A DNA stretch of 64,000 nt from NCBI RefSeq assembly GCF_001423405.1, contig NZ_LMNS01000034.1:124526-188525 (forward strand), given 5' to 3'. The translations under genes and the position numbers were made by a program. The stretch is from Methylobacterium sp. Leaf123 (GTDB lineage: Bacteria; Pseudomonadota; Alphaproteobacteria; Rhizobiales; Beijerinckiaceae). The notes below the pieces were generated by a model. The model was not told the DNA's origin. It searched no databases and saw nothing but the letters and a program-made list of their open reading frames with translations. Positions within the stretch are counted from its first letter, which is position 1. Each line of letters begins with the position of its first letter. Below, in pieces: positions 1 to 8,197 of the stretch.

Positions 1-2
1 CG

Positions 3-287
3 CTCGCCGGGGACACGGGATGGCTGAGCGTGACGTGGCGCACCTATGCCGAGGGTGACGGGATGCGGCTCGCCCTGCATTGGAGCGAGACGGAGGTCGA
101 GCGCCCGCACGGCGAGGGGGCCGCGCAACGGCGCGGCTACGGGCGCGAGCTGATCGAGAAGGCGCTGCCCTACGCCCTCGACGCGCGGACACGCTACGAA
201 CTGAGCGAGACAGCCCTGCACTGCTCCATCGACCTGCCGCTCACGGAACGGCGCAAGACGACGCGGCGTGGGACCGAGTCCGGCTAG
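3..287 (+). CDS. C-terminal end of a sensor histidine kinase (HWE/HisKA_2 type), truncated by the window edge
   Basis: The reading frame is open from the first bases of the window to a TAG, so this is the 3' end of a longer gene. The residues include GMRLALHWSE, a GYGRELIEKALPYAL segment and a closing C-S-I-D-L-P-L strand. This is the usual end of HWE-type histidine kinases: the last ATP-lid glycine motif, then a final beta strand. Such kinases are often cytoplasmic, PAS-linked light or stress sensors. The sensor part and the phosphorylated His lie outside the window, so its input and partner cannot be given. An internal GTG at 30 is not needed as a start. Confidence 0.6.
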   Translation, partial: LAGDTGWLSVTWRTYAEGDGMRLALHWSETEVERPHGEGAAQRRGYGRELIEKALPYALDARTRYELSETALHCSIDLPLTERRKTTRRGTESG

Positions 288-315
288 ATTCCGAAGGCCC
301 CCGCGGGACGATCCC

Positions 316-1548
316 TTAACCCCGCGCCAGCGCCGCCTCGATCATCCACGCGATGGCGAGCGCCCGCCCGTCATCGCCGAAGCGGGCGATCACCTGCACG
401 CCGAGCGGCAGGCCGTCGCCCGGCACCGGAACCGTGACGCAGGGCACGCCCATCAGGGTCCAGAGGCGGTTGAAGCGCGCATCCCCGGTCGAGCCGAGGC
501 CCTTCGGCGCGCGTCCGACACTGGACACCGTCAGGATCGCATCGACATCCGAGAACAGCTCCTTGAGCTGGCGGCGCGCCCGGTGCGCCGCGCGGCGGGC
601 GGCGTCGTAATCGGCCGCACTCAGATCCTGCGCCCGGTCGAGCTGGCCGCGCAGCACCGGCGGCAGCGCCGCCCGGTGTTCGGCATATTCCCAGGCGAGC
701 GCTTGGCGCGCCTCGAAATCCTGCACCGTCGGGTGGGCGGCCCAGGCCCGCGCGAAGGGGTCCGGCAGGACGAGATCGCGCACAACCGCCCCGGCCCGCT
801 CCGCGGCACGGGCCGCCTGGTCGAGCGCGGCGAGCGCATCCGCATCGGCGCTCCCCGCGAAATCCTGGAGGCAGAGGGCGAGGCGCGGGCGCTCCGGGGC
901 AGGCGCCTCGATGCCCGGCCGGTCCGCGATCAGCGCGAGCGCGTGAGCGATGTCGGCGACGGAGGCACCGAACAGGCCGACCGTGTCGAGCGCCCAGGAG
1001 AAGGTCTTGACGCCCACCGTCGGCAGCAGCCGGAACGAGGGCTTGATCGCCGCGATCCCGCAGAAGGCCGCCGGGCGGATCACCGAGCCGCCGGTCTGGG
1101 TGCCGAGCGCGAGGGGCAGCATCCCGGCGGCGACCGCCGCGGCCGAGCCCGAGGAGGAGCCGCCGGGCGTATGGCCGGGATCGCGCGGGTTCACGGTGGC
1201 GGCGGGGTCGAGGCCGGCAAAGGCCGTGGTCGCGGTCTTGGCGAGGGGCACTGCGCCGAGCGCGCGCAGCCGCGAGACGATCGCCGCATCGGCCCGCGGC
1301 CGCCAGCCGGCATAGATCGCCGAGCCGGACTCGGTCGCCATGTCGGCGGTGTCGATGATGTCCTTGATCCCCACCGCGATGCCGGCGAGCGGCCCGCGCG
1401 CGGGCACCGCTGCCTCGGGCGCGGTGCGGAGCACGGCGCCGATGGCGGGGTCGCGTTCGGCGATCCGCTCGCGCGCCGTCTGAATCGCGTCCGCCGCCGA
1501 GAGGGAGCCGTCGGTGACACGGGCGCAGATATCGAGAAGCGAAATCAT
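316..1548 (-). CDS. Amidase, amidase-signature family
   Basis: A 410-residue member of the amidase-signature family, which hydrolyses carboxamides with a Ser-cisSer-Lys triad. Lys62 lies in GIKDIIDT, the cis-Ser is about 131 in the glycine/serine-rich GGSSSGS motif, and the nucleophile is about 155 in TQTGGSVIRP. The spacing matches characterised members. No signal peptide is seen, so it should be cytoplasmic. I chose the ATG at 1548 (MISLLDICAR) because family proteins begin near this point; an upstream in-frame ATG at 1596 would add 16 residues. GatA of the tRNA amidotransferase is related, but no gatB or gatC is nearby, so a stand-alone amidase is more likely. The substrate is unknown. Confidence 0.85.
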   Translation of the reverse strand: MISLLDICARVTDGSLSAADAIQTARERIAERDPAIGAVLRTAPEAAVPARGPLAGIAVGIKDIIDTADMATESGSAIYAGWRPRADAAIVSRLRALGAVPLAKTATTAFAGLDPAATVNPRDPGHTPGGSSSGSAAAVAAGMLPLALGTQTGGSVIRPAAFCGIAAIKPSFRLLPTVGVKTFSWALDTVGLFGASVADIAHALALIADRPGIEAPAPERPRLALCLQDFAGSADADALAALDQAARAAERAGAVVRDLVLPDPFARAWAAHPTVQDFEARQALAWEYAEHRAALPPVLRGQLDRAQDLSAADYDAARRAAHRARRQLKELFSDVDAILTVSSVGRAPKGLGSTGDARFNRLWTLMGVPCVTVPVPGDGLPLGVQVIARFGDDGRALAIAWMIEAALARG

Positions 1549-1660
1549 GCCATCCGAGTCAGGGTCCGTGTCGAATCTGTCAACAGCGCTCCACATGGGA
1601 GCGGATCCGATCGCGCATCGTTAGCGGCTCGTTTACGGGACGCTGCGCATCGTCGCGTCC

Positions 1661-2650
1661 ATGTGGCGTAAAGCGTTAGCGTTCTCGGCCCTGGTGCTGT
1701 TCGGTGCGGGGCTCACAGGCTGTGCGATCAACCGGTTCGAACGCCGGGAGGCATGGCGTGATCAAGCCGAACAGATGTGCATCGCGCGCAAGCTCGTGCA
1801 GCCGACGGCCTATGTCTCGCTGGCCAAGGAGATCGACGGCCCCGGCCCCTGCGGCATGCAGCAGCCGTTCAAGGTCACCCGGCTCGGCGGCGGCACGGTG
1901 GCGCTCAAGCAGCGCATGACCTTGGCCTGCCCGGCGCTCGCCGAGGCCGAGGCGTGGCTCGCCGACACGATCCAGCCCGCCGCCAACCTCTATTTCGGCG
2001 TGCCGGTGGCCGAGATCAACGCGGGCACCTATTCCTGCCGCGGCCGCAACAACCAAGCCGGCGCCAAGCTCTCCGAGCATTCCTTCGGCAACGCCCTCGA
2101 CATCATGTCCTTCACCCTCGCCGACGGGCACGTCATCACCGTCAAGGGCGGCTGGCGCGGCACCGAGGCCGAGCAGGCCTTCCTGCGCGAGGTGTTCGTG
2201 GGGGCCTGCGCCCGGTTCTCGACGGTGCTGGCGCCGGGTTCCAACGTGTTCCACTACGACCACATCCACGTCGATCTGGCGATGCACGACCCGCGCGGCC
2301 TGAAGCGCATCTGCAAGCCGTTGCTCAAGTTCGAGTCGCAGCTCAACCTTGCCGACGGTTCGCCCCGGCCCCTGGCCTCACCGCGCCCGCCCACGCGCCA
2401 GACCGCCCCGAGCCAGGCGCCGATCGATGTCGAGGAGGACGATCCCTACGGCGTCGCGCCGACCTCTTCACGCACGACCGGCAACCGCGTCGCCCGTGCG
2501 CCGGCCGCCCCGGCGCCCACGGCCTATGCCGCCGCCCCCGCGCCGAGCCGGCCCCGCTCCCCGGTTCCGGCCCATGACGCGGCCTATGCGCCGCTGTCGC
2601 TGGCCGCACCCCATGCTGCGGATCACGCCTCGGACGAGCCGATCTATTAA
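1661..2650 (+). CDS. Extensin-like C-terminal domain lipoprotein
   Basis: A 329-residue envelope protein. It opens with a short hydrophobic signal ending in the lipobox LTGC, so it is probably a lipoprotein. Residues about 50-230 form the bacterial extensin-like C-terminal domain: a G-P-C-G-M start, a GGTVALKQRM segment, SEHSFGNALDIMSF, and a final HYDHIHVDL. The conserved His and Asp residues (SEHxxGxALD and HxDHIHVD) resemble the zinc ligands of D-Ala-D-Ala carboxypeptidase/LAS-type peptidases. A role on peptidoglycan is therefore plausible but inferred. The last 100 residues are rich in Pro and Ala and look disordered. It stands alone, reading away from the amidase. Confidence 0.82.
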   Translation: MWRKALAFSALVLFGAGLTGCAINRFERREAWRDQAEQMCIARKLVQPTAYVSLAKEIDGPGPCGMQQPFKVTRLGGGTVALKQRMTLACPALAEAEAWLADTIQPAANLYFGVPVAEINAGTYSCRGRNNQAGAKLSEHSFGNALDIMSFTLADGHVITVKGGWRGTEAEQAFLREVFVGACARFSTVLAPGSNVFHYDHIHVDLAMHDPRGLKRICKPLLKFESQLNLADGSPRPLASPRPPTRQTAPSQAPIDVEEDDPYGVAPTSSRTTGNRVARAPAAPAPTAYAAAPAPSRPRSPVPAHDAAYAPLSLAAPHAADHASDEPIY

Positions 2651-2712
2651 TCCGTCCGGGGTGTGCCCGGCGCACCCCAGCCCGGACCAAAAGCGGCGCG
2701 CGGGCCCGGTCG

Positions 2713-2744
2713 AAGCTTGACTTGAGCCAAGCGCAGCGCATCGT
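2713..2744 (+). promoter_or_regulatory. Putative promoter-like element, copy 1 of 2
   Basis: TTGACT at 2717-2722 and CATCGT at 2739-2744 are separated by 16 bases, 87 bases before the ATG of the small secreted protein gene. The 12-base core AAGCTTGACTTG and the same 16-base spacing recur at 3333-3364 before the RNase T2 gene. TTGAC fits a -35 element. CATCGT is a poor match to the usual alphaproteobacterial -10 box, so the sigma factor is uncertain. Confidence 0.4.
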
Positions 2745-2830
2745 CTTTCGCCCATCCGGTGCCCGCTGCGCCAAGCCCTGACCGGGCCTGCGTCGCGCCA
2801 CGGCACCCTCAACTGGCGGATCTGAGCGGC

Positions 2831-3298
2831 ATGCGCCCGAACCTTCCCCTCGCCGTCCTGGCGCTCGGCCTCGTCACGGCCTCGTCCGTGCTGCCGGCGC
2901 TCGCCCGCTCCGGCCGCGAGGAAATCTCGCCGGCCGAGGAGCAGACCTTCCCCTACGATGCCGACATTCCCGGCTGCCAGGACGCCGACGTTCTGGAAAA
3001 GGTCTCGACCCAGTTCGCCGAGAAGGAGGCGAAGTTCTGGAATTCGTCTCTGACGATCCTCTCCTACGAGCGGATCGAGCGCACGGCGTGGCGCCCCTAC
3101 GGCGTCGATTTCATCCCGCGCCGCTTCTGCTCGGCGCTTGCTACCACCTCGGACGGGGTGCGGCGCAAGGTCGATTACTCGGTGCGCGAGAGCCTCGGCA
3201 TCATCGGCTCGACCTGGGGCGTCGATTTCTGCGTTCACGGCCTCGACCGCAACAACGCCTATGCCTACGCCACGGCCTGCCGGATGGCGCGGCCCTGA
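2831..3298 (+). CDS. Small secreted protein of unknown function, upstream of RNase T2
   Basis: 155 residues with a signal peptide (RPNLPLAVLALGLVTASSV, then cleavage near ALA). The mature part has four cysteines (in IPGCQD, RRFCSA, VDFCVHG and ATACRM), which would allow two disulfides in the periplasm. I do not recognise a named domain, although similar proteins occur next to secreted enzymes in related bacteria. The ATG at 2831 was chosen because the hydrophobic signal starts there. RNase T2 follows 99 bases downstream behind a near copy of the same upstream element, so joint expression and a link to RNase T2 export or inhibition are possible but unproven. Confidence 0.7.
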   Translation: MRPNLPLAVLALGLVTASSVLPALARSGREEISPAEEQTFPYDADIPGCQDADVLEKVSTQFAEKEAKFWNSSLTILSYERIERTAWRPYGVDFIPRRFCSALATTSDGVRRKVDYSVRESLGIIGSTWGVDFCVHGLDRNNAYAYATACRMARP

Positions 3299-3332
3299 TC
3301 GGGGCGGGAAACCCGCCGCAGCGCGCGGATGC

Positions 3333-3364
3333 AAGCTTGACTTGCAGGCCGCGCCCGGCATCGT
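3333..3364 (+). promoter_or_regulatory. Putative promoter-like element, copy 2 of 2
   Basis: TTGACT at 3337-3342, a 16-base spacer, then CATCGT at 3359-3364, lying 33 bases before the RNase T2 ATG. It shares the core AAGCTTGACTTG with the element at 2713. A small inverted repeat, GGCGGG-AAA-CCCGCC, lies just upstream. Confidence 0.4.
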
Positions 3365-3397
3365 CCTGAGGCGTCCCGCTGCCTCCGAGTCCCGTCC

Positions 3398-4072
3398 ATG
3401 CTCCGCCTCCGCCGCCTCGCTGCCCTGACCCTCGGGCTGACCCTGGCCTCCGGCGCGGGTGCGCAGGATTTCGGCGGGTTCCGCCGCGGCGGCGAGCCCG
3501 GCAGTTTCGACTTCTACGTGCTGTCGCTCTCGTGGTCGCCGACCTATTGCGATGGCGAGGGTGCGCGCCGCGACCGTAACGGGCAATGCGCCCCGGGCCG
3601 CGGACTCGGCTTCGTGGTGCACGGGCTGTGGCCGCAATTCGAGCGCGGCTATCCCTCGAACTGCTCGGCGGTGGAGCGCCCGCTGACCCGCAACGCGGTC
3701 GAGGCTGCGGGCGAGATCATGCCGAGCGAGGGGCTGGCCCGCCATGAGTGGCGCACCCATGGCACCTGCTCCGGCCTCGATCCCGTCGCCTACTTCAAGG
3801 CGGTGAAGACGGCGCGCGAGGCGGTGACGATCCCCGAGGCTTTCGCGAAGCCGGAAGCGAGCCTGCGGGCCGCCCCGATCGAGATCGCCCGCCAGTTCGT
3901 GATGGCCAACAAAGGCCTACGCCCGGACATGATGTCGGTGACCTGCCGCCGCGGGCAGTTGCAGGACGTGCGGATCTGCTTCTCGAAGGACCTGCGCGGC
4001 TTCACCCCCTGCCCCGAGGTGGCACGCCAGAACTGCCGGGCCGGCGAGGTGTCGGTCGACGCGGCAAGGTAA
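3398..4072 (+). CDS. Ribonuclease T2 family protein, secreted
   Basis: 224 residues with an N-terminal signal peptide (cleavage near GAGAQ, residue 22). RNase T2 enzymes cut single-stranded RNA through a 2',3'-cyclic phosphate. Both active-site segments are present: CAS I as FVVHGLWPQ (residues 72-80, catalytic His75) and CAS II as HEWRTHGTCSG (116-126, with Glu117 and His121). Several cysteines suit a periplasmic or extracellular, disulfide-bonded enzyme. The likely roles are RNA scavenging for phosphate and nucleosides or turnover of periplasmic RNA. The gene follows the small secreted protein gene and is followed by a probable terminator at 4211. Confidence 0.93.
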   Translation: MLRLRRLAALTLGLTLASGAGAQDFGGFRRGGEPGSFDFYVLSLSWSPTYCDGEGARRDRNGQCAPGRGLGFVVHGLWPQFERGYPSNCSAVERPLTRNAVEAAGEIMPSEGLARHEWRTHGTCSGLDPVAYFKAVKTAREAVTIPEAFAKPEASLRAAPIEIARQFVMANKGLRPDMMSVTCRRGQLQDVRICFSKDLRGFTPCPEVARQNCRAGEVSVDAAR

Positions 4073-4210
4073 GGCGCGGACATTCCGTCGGATTGTGTGA
4101 AGCCCGAAGTCCACGGATTGTGGAATTCCGCAGAACGACATTATGTTGTGAGCGGAGACCGGCAGGTGGCAGCCCGCCGGCCTCCTGTCAGACGATCCTG
4201 ATCAGATCAG

Positions 4211-4250
4211 CGCGAGGTGGATGGCAAAGCGCCAACCATCTCGCGTTTTC
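4211..4250 (+). terminator. Probable rho-independent terminator after the RNase T2 gene
   Basis: A 15-base arm (4211-4225) pairs with 4231-4245 with 13 Watson-Crick matches plus one G-U pair, closing a short loop. TTTTC follows at once. It lies 138 bases past the RNase T2 stop. The rest of 4073-4505 holds no gene I can support. Confidence 0.6.
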
Positions 4251-4505
4251 GTCACGGTGATGCTGACCGCAATCGGGAAACCGATCACATTCTCTCACCT
4301 CCTTCCCGGTTCGCCTGCTCGCGATGGGCGGTGGCCGGCTGGCTCCACCGCAAGCCCCGCTGGCCACCGGGCCGTCGCAACCGGGAAGGTTCACGTCCGA
4401 CACGAACACGTATGAGGGGTTGCGCTTCCGCCCGTCAACGATGACGGCGCCGTGCCTTCCCCCGCAAACCTTCGACGTCGTCTCTCCTGCTCTTGGACAC
4501 GCGCC

Positions 4506-5354
4506 CTGAACTACCGTCACGCCTTCCACGCCGGCAATTTCGCGGATGTGCTCAAGCACCTCGTGCTGACCCGCGTGCTCATCCATCTCGGCGCCAAGGA
4601 CAAACCGTTCCGCGCCATCGACACCCATGCGGGCCTCGGCGTCTATGACCTCGAAGCGGAGGAAGCCGGGCGCACGGGCGAGTGGCACGACGGCTTCGGC
4701 CGGCTCGACGTGCCGTTCGCGCCCGAGGTCGAGACCTTGCTCACGCCCTATCGCGAGGCGGTGGCCGCCGTGCGGGCGCGCTTCGGGGCCACCACCTATC
4801 CCGGCTCGCCCGCGATCATCCGCGAAGCCCTGCGGGCCGGCGACAAGGGCGTGTTCGTCGAGCTGCATCCGGCCGACGCGCAGACGCTGGCGCAGCGCTA
4901 CGCCAGCGATTCCCGCACCAAGGTGATGCATCTCGACGGCTGGACCGCGCTCAACGCCTTGATCCCGCCGCCGGAGCGCCGGGGCCTCGTGCTGATCGAC
5001 CCGCCCTACGAGGAGCGCGGCGAGATCGACCGTTTGGGCGCACATTTGCTGAAGGCCACGCGGAAGTGGCCCACCGGGACCTATATCGGCTGGTATCCGA
5101 TCAAGGACGTGTCCGGGGTCGATCGCATGGCCGCCGCGCTCGATGCGGGGCTGGAGCGGCCCGCTTTGCGCCTCGACCTGATGATCGAGCGGCCCGACGA
5201 TCCGACCCGCCTGACTGGCACCGGCCTCGTGGTCATCAACCCGCCCTGGACCCTGGCGGCGGAAGCGGAGCTGTTCATGCCGGCTCTCGCCGAGCGGCTG
5301 GCCCGCAGCGGCTACGGCGCCTTCCGCAGCGAGCGGCTCGGGCCGACAGGATAA
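4506..5354 (+). CDS. rlmJ: 23S rRNA (adenine-2030-N6)-methyltransferase RlmJ
   Basis: About 282 residues. RlmJ methylates A2030 of 23S rRNA with S-adenosylmethionine. The N-terminus reads NYRHAFHAGNFADVLKH, an RlmJ hallmark, and the catalytic motif is DPPYEERGE near the middle. The start is uncertain. The residue aligned with the family initiator Met is a CTG at 4506, and no ATG is available. An in-frame GTG at 4452 would add 18 unconserved residues. Neither has a clear ribosome site. The gene stands alone between the RNase T2 terminator and the convergent DUF6894 gene. Confidence 0.88.
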   Translation: MNYRHAFHAGNFADVLKHLVLTRVLIHLGAKDKPFRAIDTHAGLGVYDLEAEEAGRTGEWHDGFGRLDVPFAPEVETLLTPYREAVAAVRARFGATTYPGSPAIIREALRAGDKGVFVELHPADAQTLAQRYASDSRTKVMHLDGWTALNALIPPPERRGLVLIDPPYEERGEIDRLGAHLLKATRKWPTGTYIGWYPIKDVSGVDRMAAALDAGLERPALRLDLMIERPDDPTRLTGTGLVVINPPWTLAAEAELFMPALAERLARSGYGAFRSERLGPTG

Positions 5355-5370
5355 ACCACCCGCCGCGCCC

Positions 5371-5640
5371 TCAATGCAACGTCCCCTCCCCCGGCTCGGG
5401 CTCGACGCCCGGTTCGGGGATCGCCTCGGCGAAGGGGAATTCCAGGACGACCTCCCCGGCCTCGTCGGTGACGACGAGGATCGCGGTGATCAGTCGCGGA
5501 TCGCTCCCCTCATCCTCCAGGCTGGCGCGGATCGTCGCCCGCGCCACCCGCCAGGCCTGATCGGGATCACGCAGCTCGACGCCCTCGTCGTCGGTGAGGG
5601 CGTCGGGGCCGATGCGGGTGTGGAAGAAGTAGCGAGGCAC
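5371..5640 (-). CDS. DUF6894 family small protein
   Basis: 89 residues beginning MPRYFFHTRIGPDALTDDEG and continuing with VELRDPDQAW. This is the recognisable start of a short family common in Methylobacterium and Rhizobiales (a PRYFFH strand, then a D-x-E-G turn). The C-terminal half is acidic and ends in E/P/G-rich residues. Its function is unknown; members are usually small soluble proteins found in many paralogues. It lies just downstream of the glycine-zipper gene on the same strand. Confidence 0.75.
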   Translation of the reverse strand: MPRYFFHTRIGPDALTDDEGVELRDPDQAWRVARATIRASLEDEGSDPRLITAILVVTDEAGEVVLEFPFAEAIPEPGVEPEPGEGTLH

Positions 5641-5654
5641 CAGGGAGGACAGCC

Positions 5655-5885
5655 TTACTTCGGCGAGCCCTGCTGCGGGCTCTGGCCACCGGACTTGTCC
5701 TTTTTGTTAGCCTCGTGGTGGCCGACGGCGCAACCGGCAGCGGCACCGGCCTTGCCGTGGCCGGCCATGCTGCCCGCGACACCGCCGACGACGGCGCCCT
5801 TGAGGCAGCCTTTGGCTTCGACGGGACCGGCCAGAACGACAGTGCCGAAAACGAGAGCGGCAGCGGTCAGAATCGGATGTTTCAT
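5655..5885 (-). CDS. Small exported glycine-zipper protein
   Basis: 76 residues starting at ATG 5885 (MKHPILTAAALVFGTVVLAG). A signal peptide ends near VEAKG. It is followed by a glycine/alanine repeat (GAVVGGVAGSMAGHGKAGAA), typical of glycine-zipper membrane or periplasmic proteins, and then a short Lys/Ser/Gln-rich tail. An upstream GTG at 5909 would add eight residues before the signal, so the ATG is preferred. The function is unknown. It lies 14 bases upstream of the DUF6894 gene and may be cotranscribed with it. Confidence 0.65.
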   Translation of the reverse strand: MKHPILTAAALVFGTVVLAGPVEAKGCLKGAVVGGVAGSMAGHGKAGAAAGCAVGHHEANKKDKSGGQSPQQGSPK

Positions 5886-5990
5886 CACGTGAGCCTCTGG
5901 TTGGCGCATCGTCCCGGCGCGATCATCGCAGGCCGATGCGAAGCGGGTGAGACGCCAACCGGCCGCGACCGCATCCGTTCCGCCTGCCGT

Positions 5991-7424
5991 TCAGGCCGCG
6001 ATCCGGCCCTCGAGCGGGAACACCTTGGCGGGGTTCATCAGCCAAGCCGGATCGAACACGTTGCGCACGCGCATCTGCTGTTCGAGGTCGTCCTGGGTGT
6101 ACTGGAAGCGCATCAGCTCGCGCTTCTCGATGCCGACACCGTGCTCGCCGGTGAGGCAGCCGCCGACCTCGACGCAGAGCTTGAGGATCGCATCACCCGC
6201 CGCCTCGGCCTTCTGCAATTCGCCGGGCTTGTTGATGTCGAACAGGATCAGCGGGTGCAGGTTGCCGTCGCCGGCATGGAACACGTTGGCGACGCGAAGC
6301 CCCTGCTCGGCGCAGATCGCCTCGATCCGCTCCAGCACGTGGCCGAGCTGGCCGGTCGGGATCGTGCCGTCCATGCAGATGTAGTCGGAGATGCGCCCGG
6401 TGGCGCCGAAGGCGGATTTGCGGCCCTTCCAGATCGCGGCGGATTCGGCTTCCGATTTCGAGACGCGGATGCTGGTGGGGTTGAACCCTGCGGCGATCGC
6501 CTCGATGCGCGCCAGCATGTCTGTGCATTCCTCGTCCGAACCCTCGACCTCGATGATGAGCATCGCGGCGGCGTCGCGCGGGTAGCCGGCCTTGGCGAAA
6601 TCGTCGGTGATGAGGATCGCCTCGCGGTCCATATACTCGATGGCGACGGGGATGATGCCCGCCGCGATGATCGCCGCGGTGCAGGCGCCGGCATCCTCCA
6701 CCGATGAGAAGCCGACCAGCGCCGGCCGCGCGCCTTCCGCAGCCCGCAGGATACGCACCGTGGCCTCGGTGACGATGCCGAGCTGCCCTTCCGAGCCGCA
6801 GATCAGGCCGAGCAGGTCGTAGCCGCCGGAATCGAGATGCTCGCCGCCGAGTTCGACCACGGTGCCGTCATTGGTCACGAGCGTGACGCCCATGAGGTTG
6901 TTCGTCGTCACGCCGTATTTCAGGCAATGCGCGCCGCCGGAATTCATGGCGATGTTGCCGGCGATGGTGCAGGCGAGCTGGCTCGACGGATCGGGCGCGT
7001 AGAAGAAGCCCTCATGCGCCACCGCCCCGGAGATCGCGAGGTTGGTGATGCCGGCCTCGACCCGCGCGACGCGGTTGGCGAAATCGAGATCGAGGATGCG
7101 CGTCATCTTGCCCACCCCGAGGATGATCGCGTCCTCCTGGGCGATGGCGCCGCCGGCCAGAGACGTGCCGGCGCCGCGCGGCACCACCCGCACGCCGTTC
7201 GCGTGGCAGAAGGCCATCACCGCCGAGACCTCCCGAGTCGTGGAGGGCAGCACCACGGCGAGCGGCATCTTGCGGTAGGCGGTGAGCCCGTCGGTCTCGA
7301 AGGCGCGGCGCTCGTCCTCCGTCGTCACCAGGGCCTCCGGCGCCACCAGCGCGGACAGCCCTTCGATGATCGCCTCGCGGCGGGCGACGACATCCGCATC
7401 CGGCGCGGGGAAGGCGATCGACAT
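5991..7424 (-). CDS. glcD: FAD-linked oxidase, glycolate oxidase subunit GlcD-like
   Basis: 477 residues. The N-terminal FAD-binding (PCMH) domain shows VVPRGAGTSLAGGA, MTRILDLDFANRVARVEAG and GNIAMNSGGAHCLKYG. The C-terminal FAD-oxidase domain holds HAGDGNLHP and a closing GEHGVGIEK. This fits GlcD, which oxidises glycolate or D-lactate. The ATG at 7424 is preferred over the upstream in-frame ATG at 7433 because a GGAGGAG ribosome site lies directly against the latter, leaving room only for the former. The partners glcE and glcF do not follow within the window, so it could instead be a D-lactate or other 2-hydroxyacid dehydrogenase. Confidence 0.82.
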   Translation of the reverse strand: MSIAFPAPDADVVARREAIIEGLSALVAPEALVTTEDERRAFETDGLTAYRKMPLAVVLPSTTREVSAVMAFCHANGVRVVPRGAGTSLAGGAIAQEDAIILGVGKMTRILDLDFANRVARVEAGITNLAISGAVAHEGFFYAPDPSSQLACTIAGNIAMNSGGAHCLKYGVTTNNLMGVTLVTNDGTVVELGGEHLDSGGYDLLGLICGSEGQLGIVTEATVRILRAAEGARPALVGFSSVEDAGACTAAIIAAGIIPVAIEYMDREAILITDDFAKAGYPRDAAAMLIIEVEGSDEECTDMLARIEAIAAGFNPTSIRVSKSEAESAAIWKGRKSAFGATGRISDYICMDGTIPTGQLGHVLERIEAICAEQGLRVANVFHAGDGNLHPLILFDINKPGELQKAEAAGDAILKLCVEVGGCLTGEHGVGIEKRELMRFQYTQDDLEQQMRVRNVFDPAWLMNPAKVFPLEGRIAA

Positions 7425-7738
7425 GGCCGGCATCTCCTCCAGAGATTTGTTTATTCGTCGTCGTTTCCGGCGATCCACAGGGGCGTGCGGGGCCTTCAGC
7501 CCCGCTTCAGCCGCCGCGGCTCAGGTTCGCTCGGACGACGTCGGATGCGCATCCTAGCGGAAAGTCTCCCGAGACGCACGGCGGTTCCCGCCGACCCATG
7601 CAGCCACCGAAAGGACCGGAAGCGTCTTCGTGAAGCGCCCTCGGCTGGACGCGTGCCCGGCATAGTCTATATCTGTTCTAAGGCTAAAAGCTCTGCCATA
7701 AGCAGGCCGGCTTCGGCCGTTCAAGGAGGAAAACAACG

Positions 7739-8101
7739 ATGCGTCATCTCATCCTCGGCGCCGCCCTCGCGCTGCTGTTGCCTGTCGCCGCCCATGCCGA
7801 GGGCGATGCCGCCGCCGGCGAGAAGGCGTTCGCGCCCTGCAAGGCCTGCCACAATTTCGAGAAGAACGGCGTCGGCCCGACCCTGAAGGGTGTCGTCGGC
7901 GCGAAGGCCGGTGAGGGTGCCGACGGCTACGCCTTCTCCGACGCGCTGAAGAAGTCCGGCATCACCTGGGACGAGGCCAACCTCAAGGAATGGCTCGCCG
8001 ACCCGAAGAAGAAGGTGCCCGGCACCAAGATGGTCTTCCCCGGCGTCAAGGACCCGAAGAAGGTCGACGACATCATCGCCTACCTCAAGACGAAGTCCTG
8101 A
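7739..8101 (+). CDS. Class I c-type cytochrome, periplasmic
   Basis: 120 residues with a signal peptide cleaved after AHA (residue 20). The haem site is CKACH (Cys34, Cys37, His38). The distal ligand is probably Met98 in PGTKMVFPG, and the protein ends in a conserved helix, DDIIAYLKTKS. The size and motifs match soluble cytochrome c2/c550-like electron carriers, which shuttle electrons between the bc1 complex, dehydrogenases and oxidases in the periplasm. A strong ribosome site, AAGGAGG (7723-7729), precedes the ATG, and an excellent terminator follows. It is therefore a single-gene unit, probably well expressed. Confidence 0.9.
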   Translation: MRHLILGAALALLLPVAAHAEGDAAAGEKAFAPCKACHNFEKNGVGPTLKGVVGAKAGEGADGYAFSDALKKSGITWDEANLKEWLADPKKKVPGTKMVFPGVKDPKKVDDIIAYLKTKS

Positions 8102-8138
8102 GGCCCCGCGCCTCCGGCATTCGATCGACTCCAATAGG

Positions 8139-8166
8139 AAAGCCGCCCCTCGGGGCGGCTTTTTTC
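8139..8166 (+). terminator. Rho-independent terminator after the cytochrome c gene
   Basis: A GC-rich hairpin with arms AAGCCGCCCC and GGGGCGGCTT, followed by an uninterrupted T run, starting 38 bases after the cytochrome c stop. Confidence 0.9.
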
Positions 8167-8197
8167 GTCTTCGACCGTCAATTGACCGGCGGCTGCG

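Noticed and set aside
268..1671. A 467-codon plus-strand frame opposite the amidase gene
   Set aside because: It is an Arg/Gly-rich shadow of the amidase on the other strand, has no conserved motif, and the amidase triad is intact.
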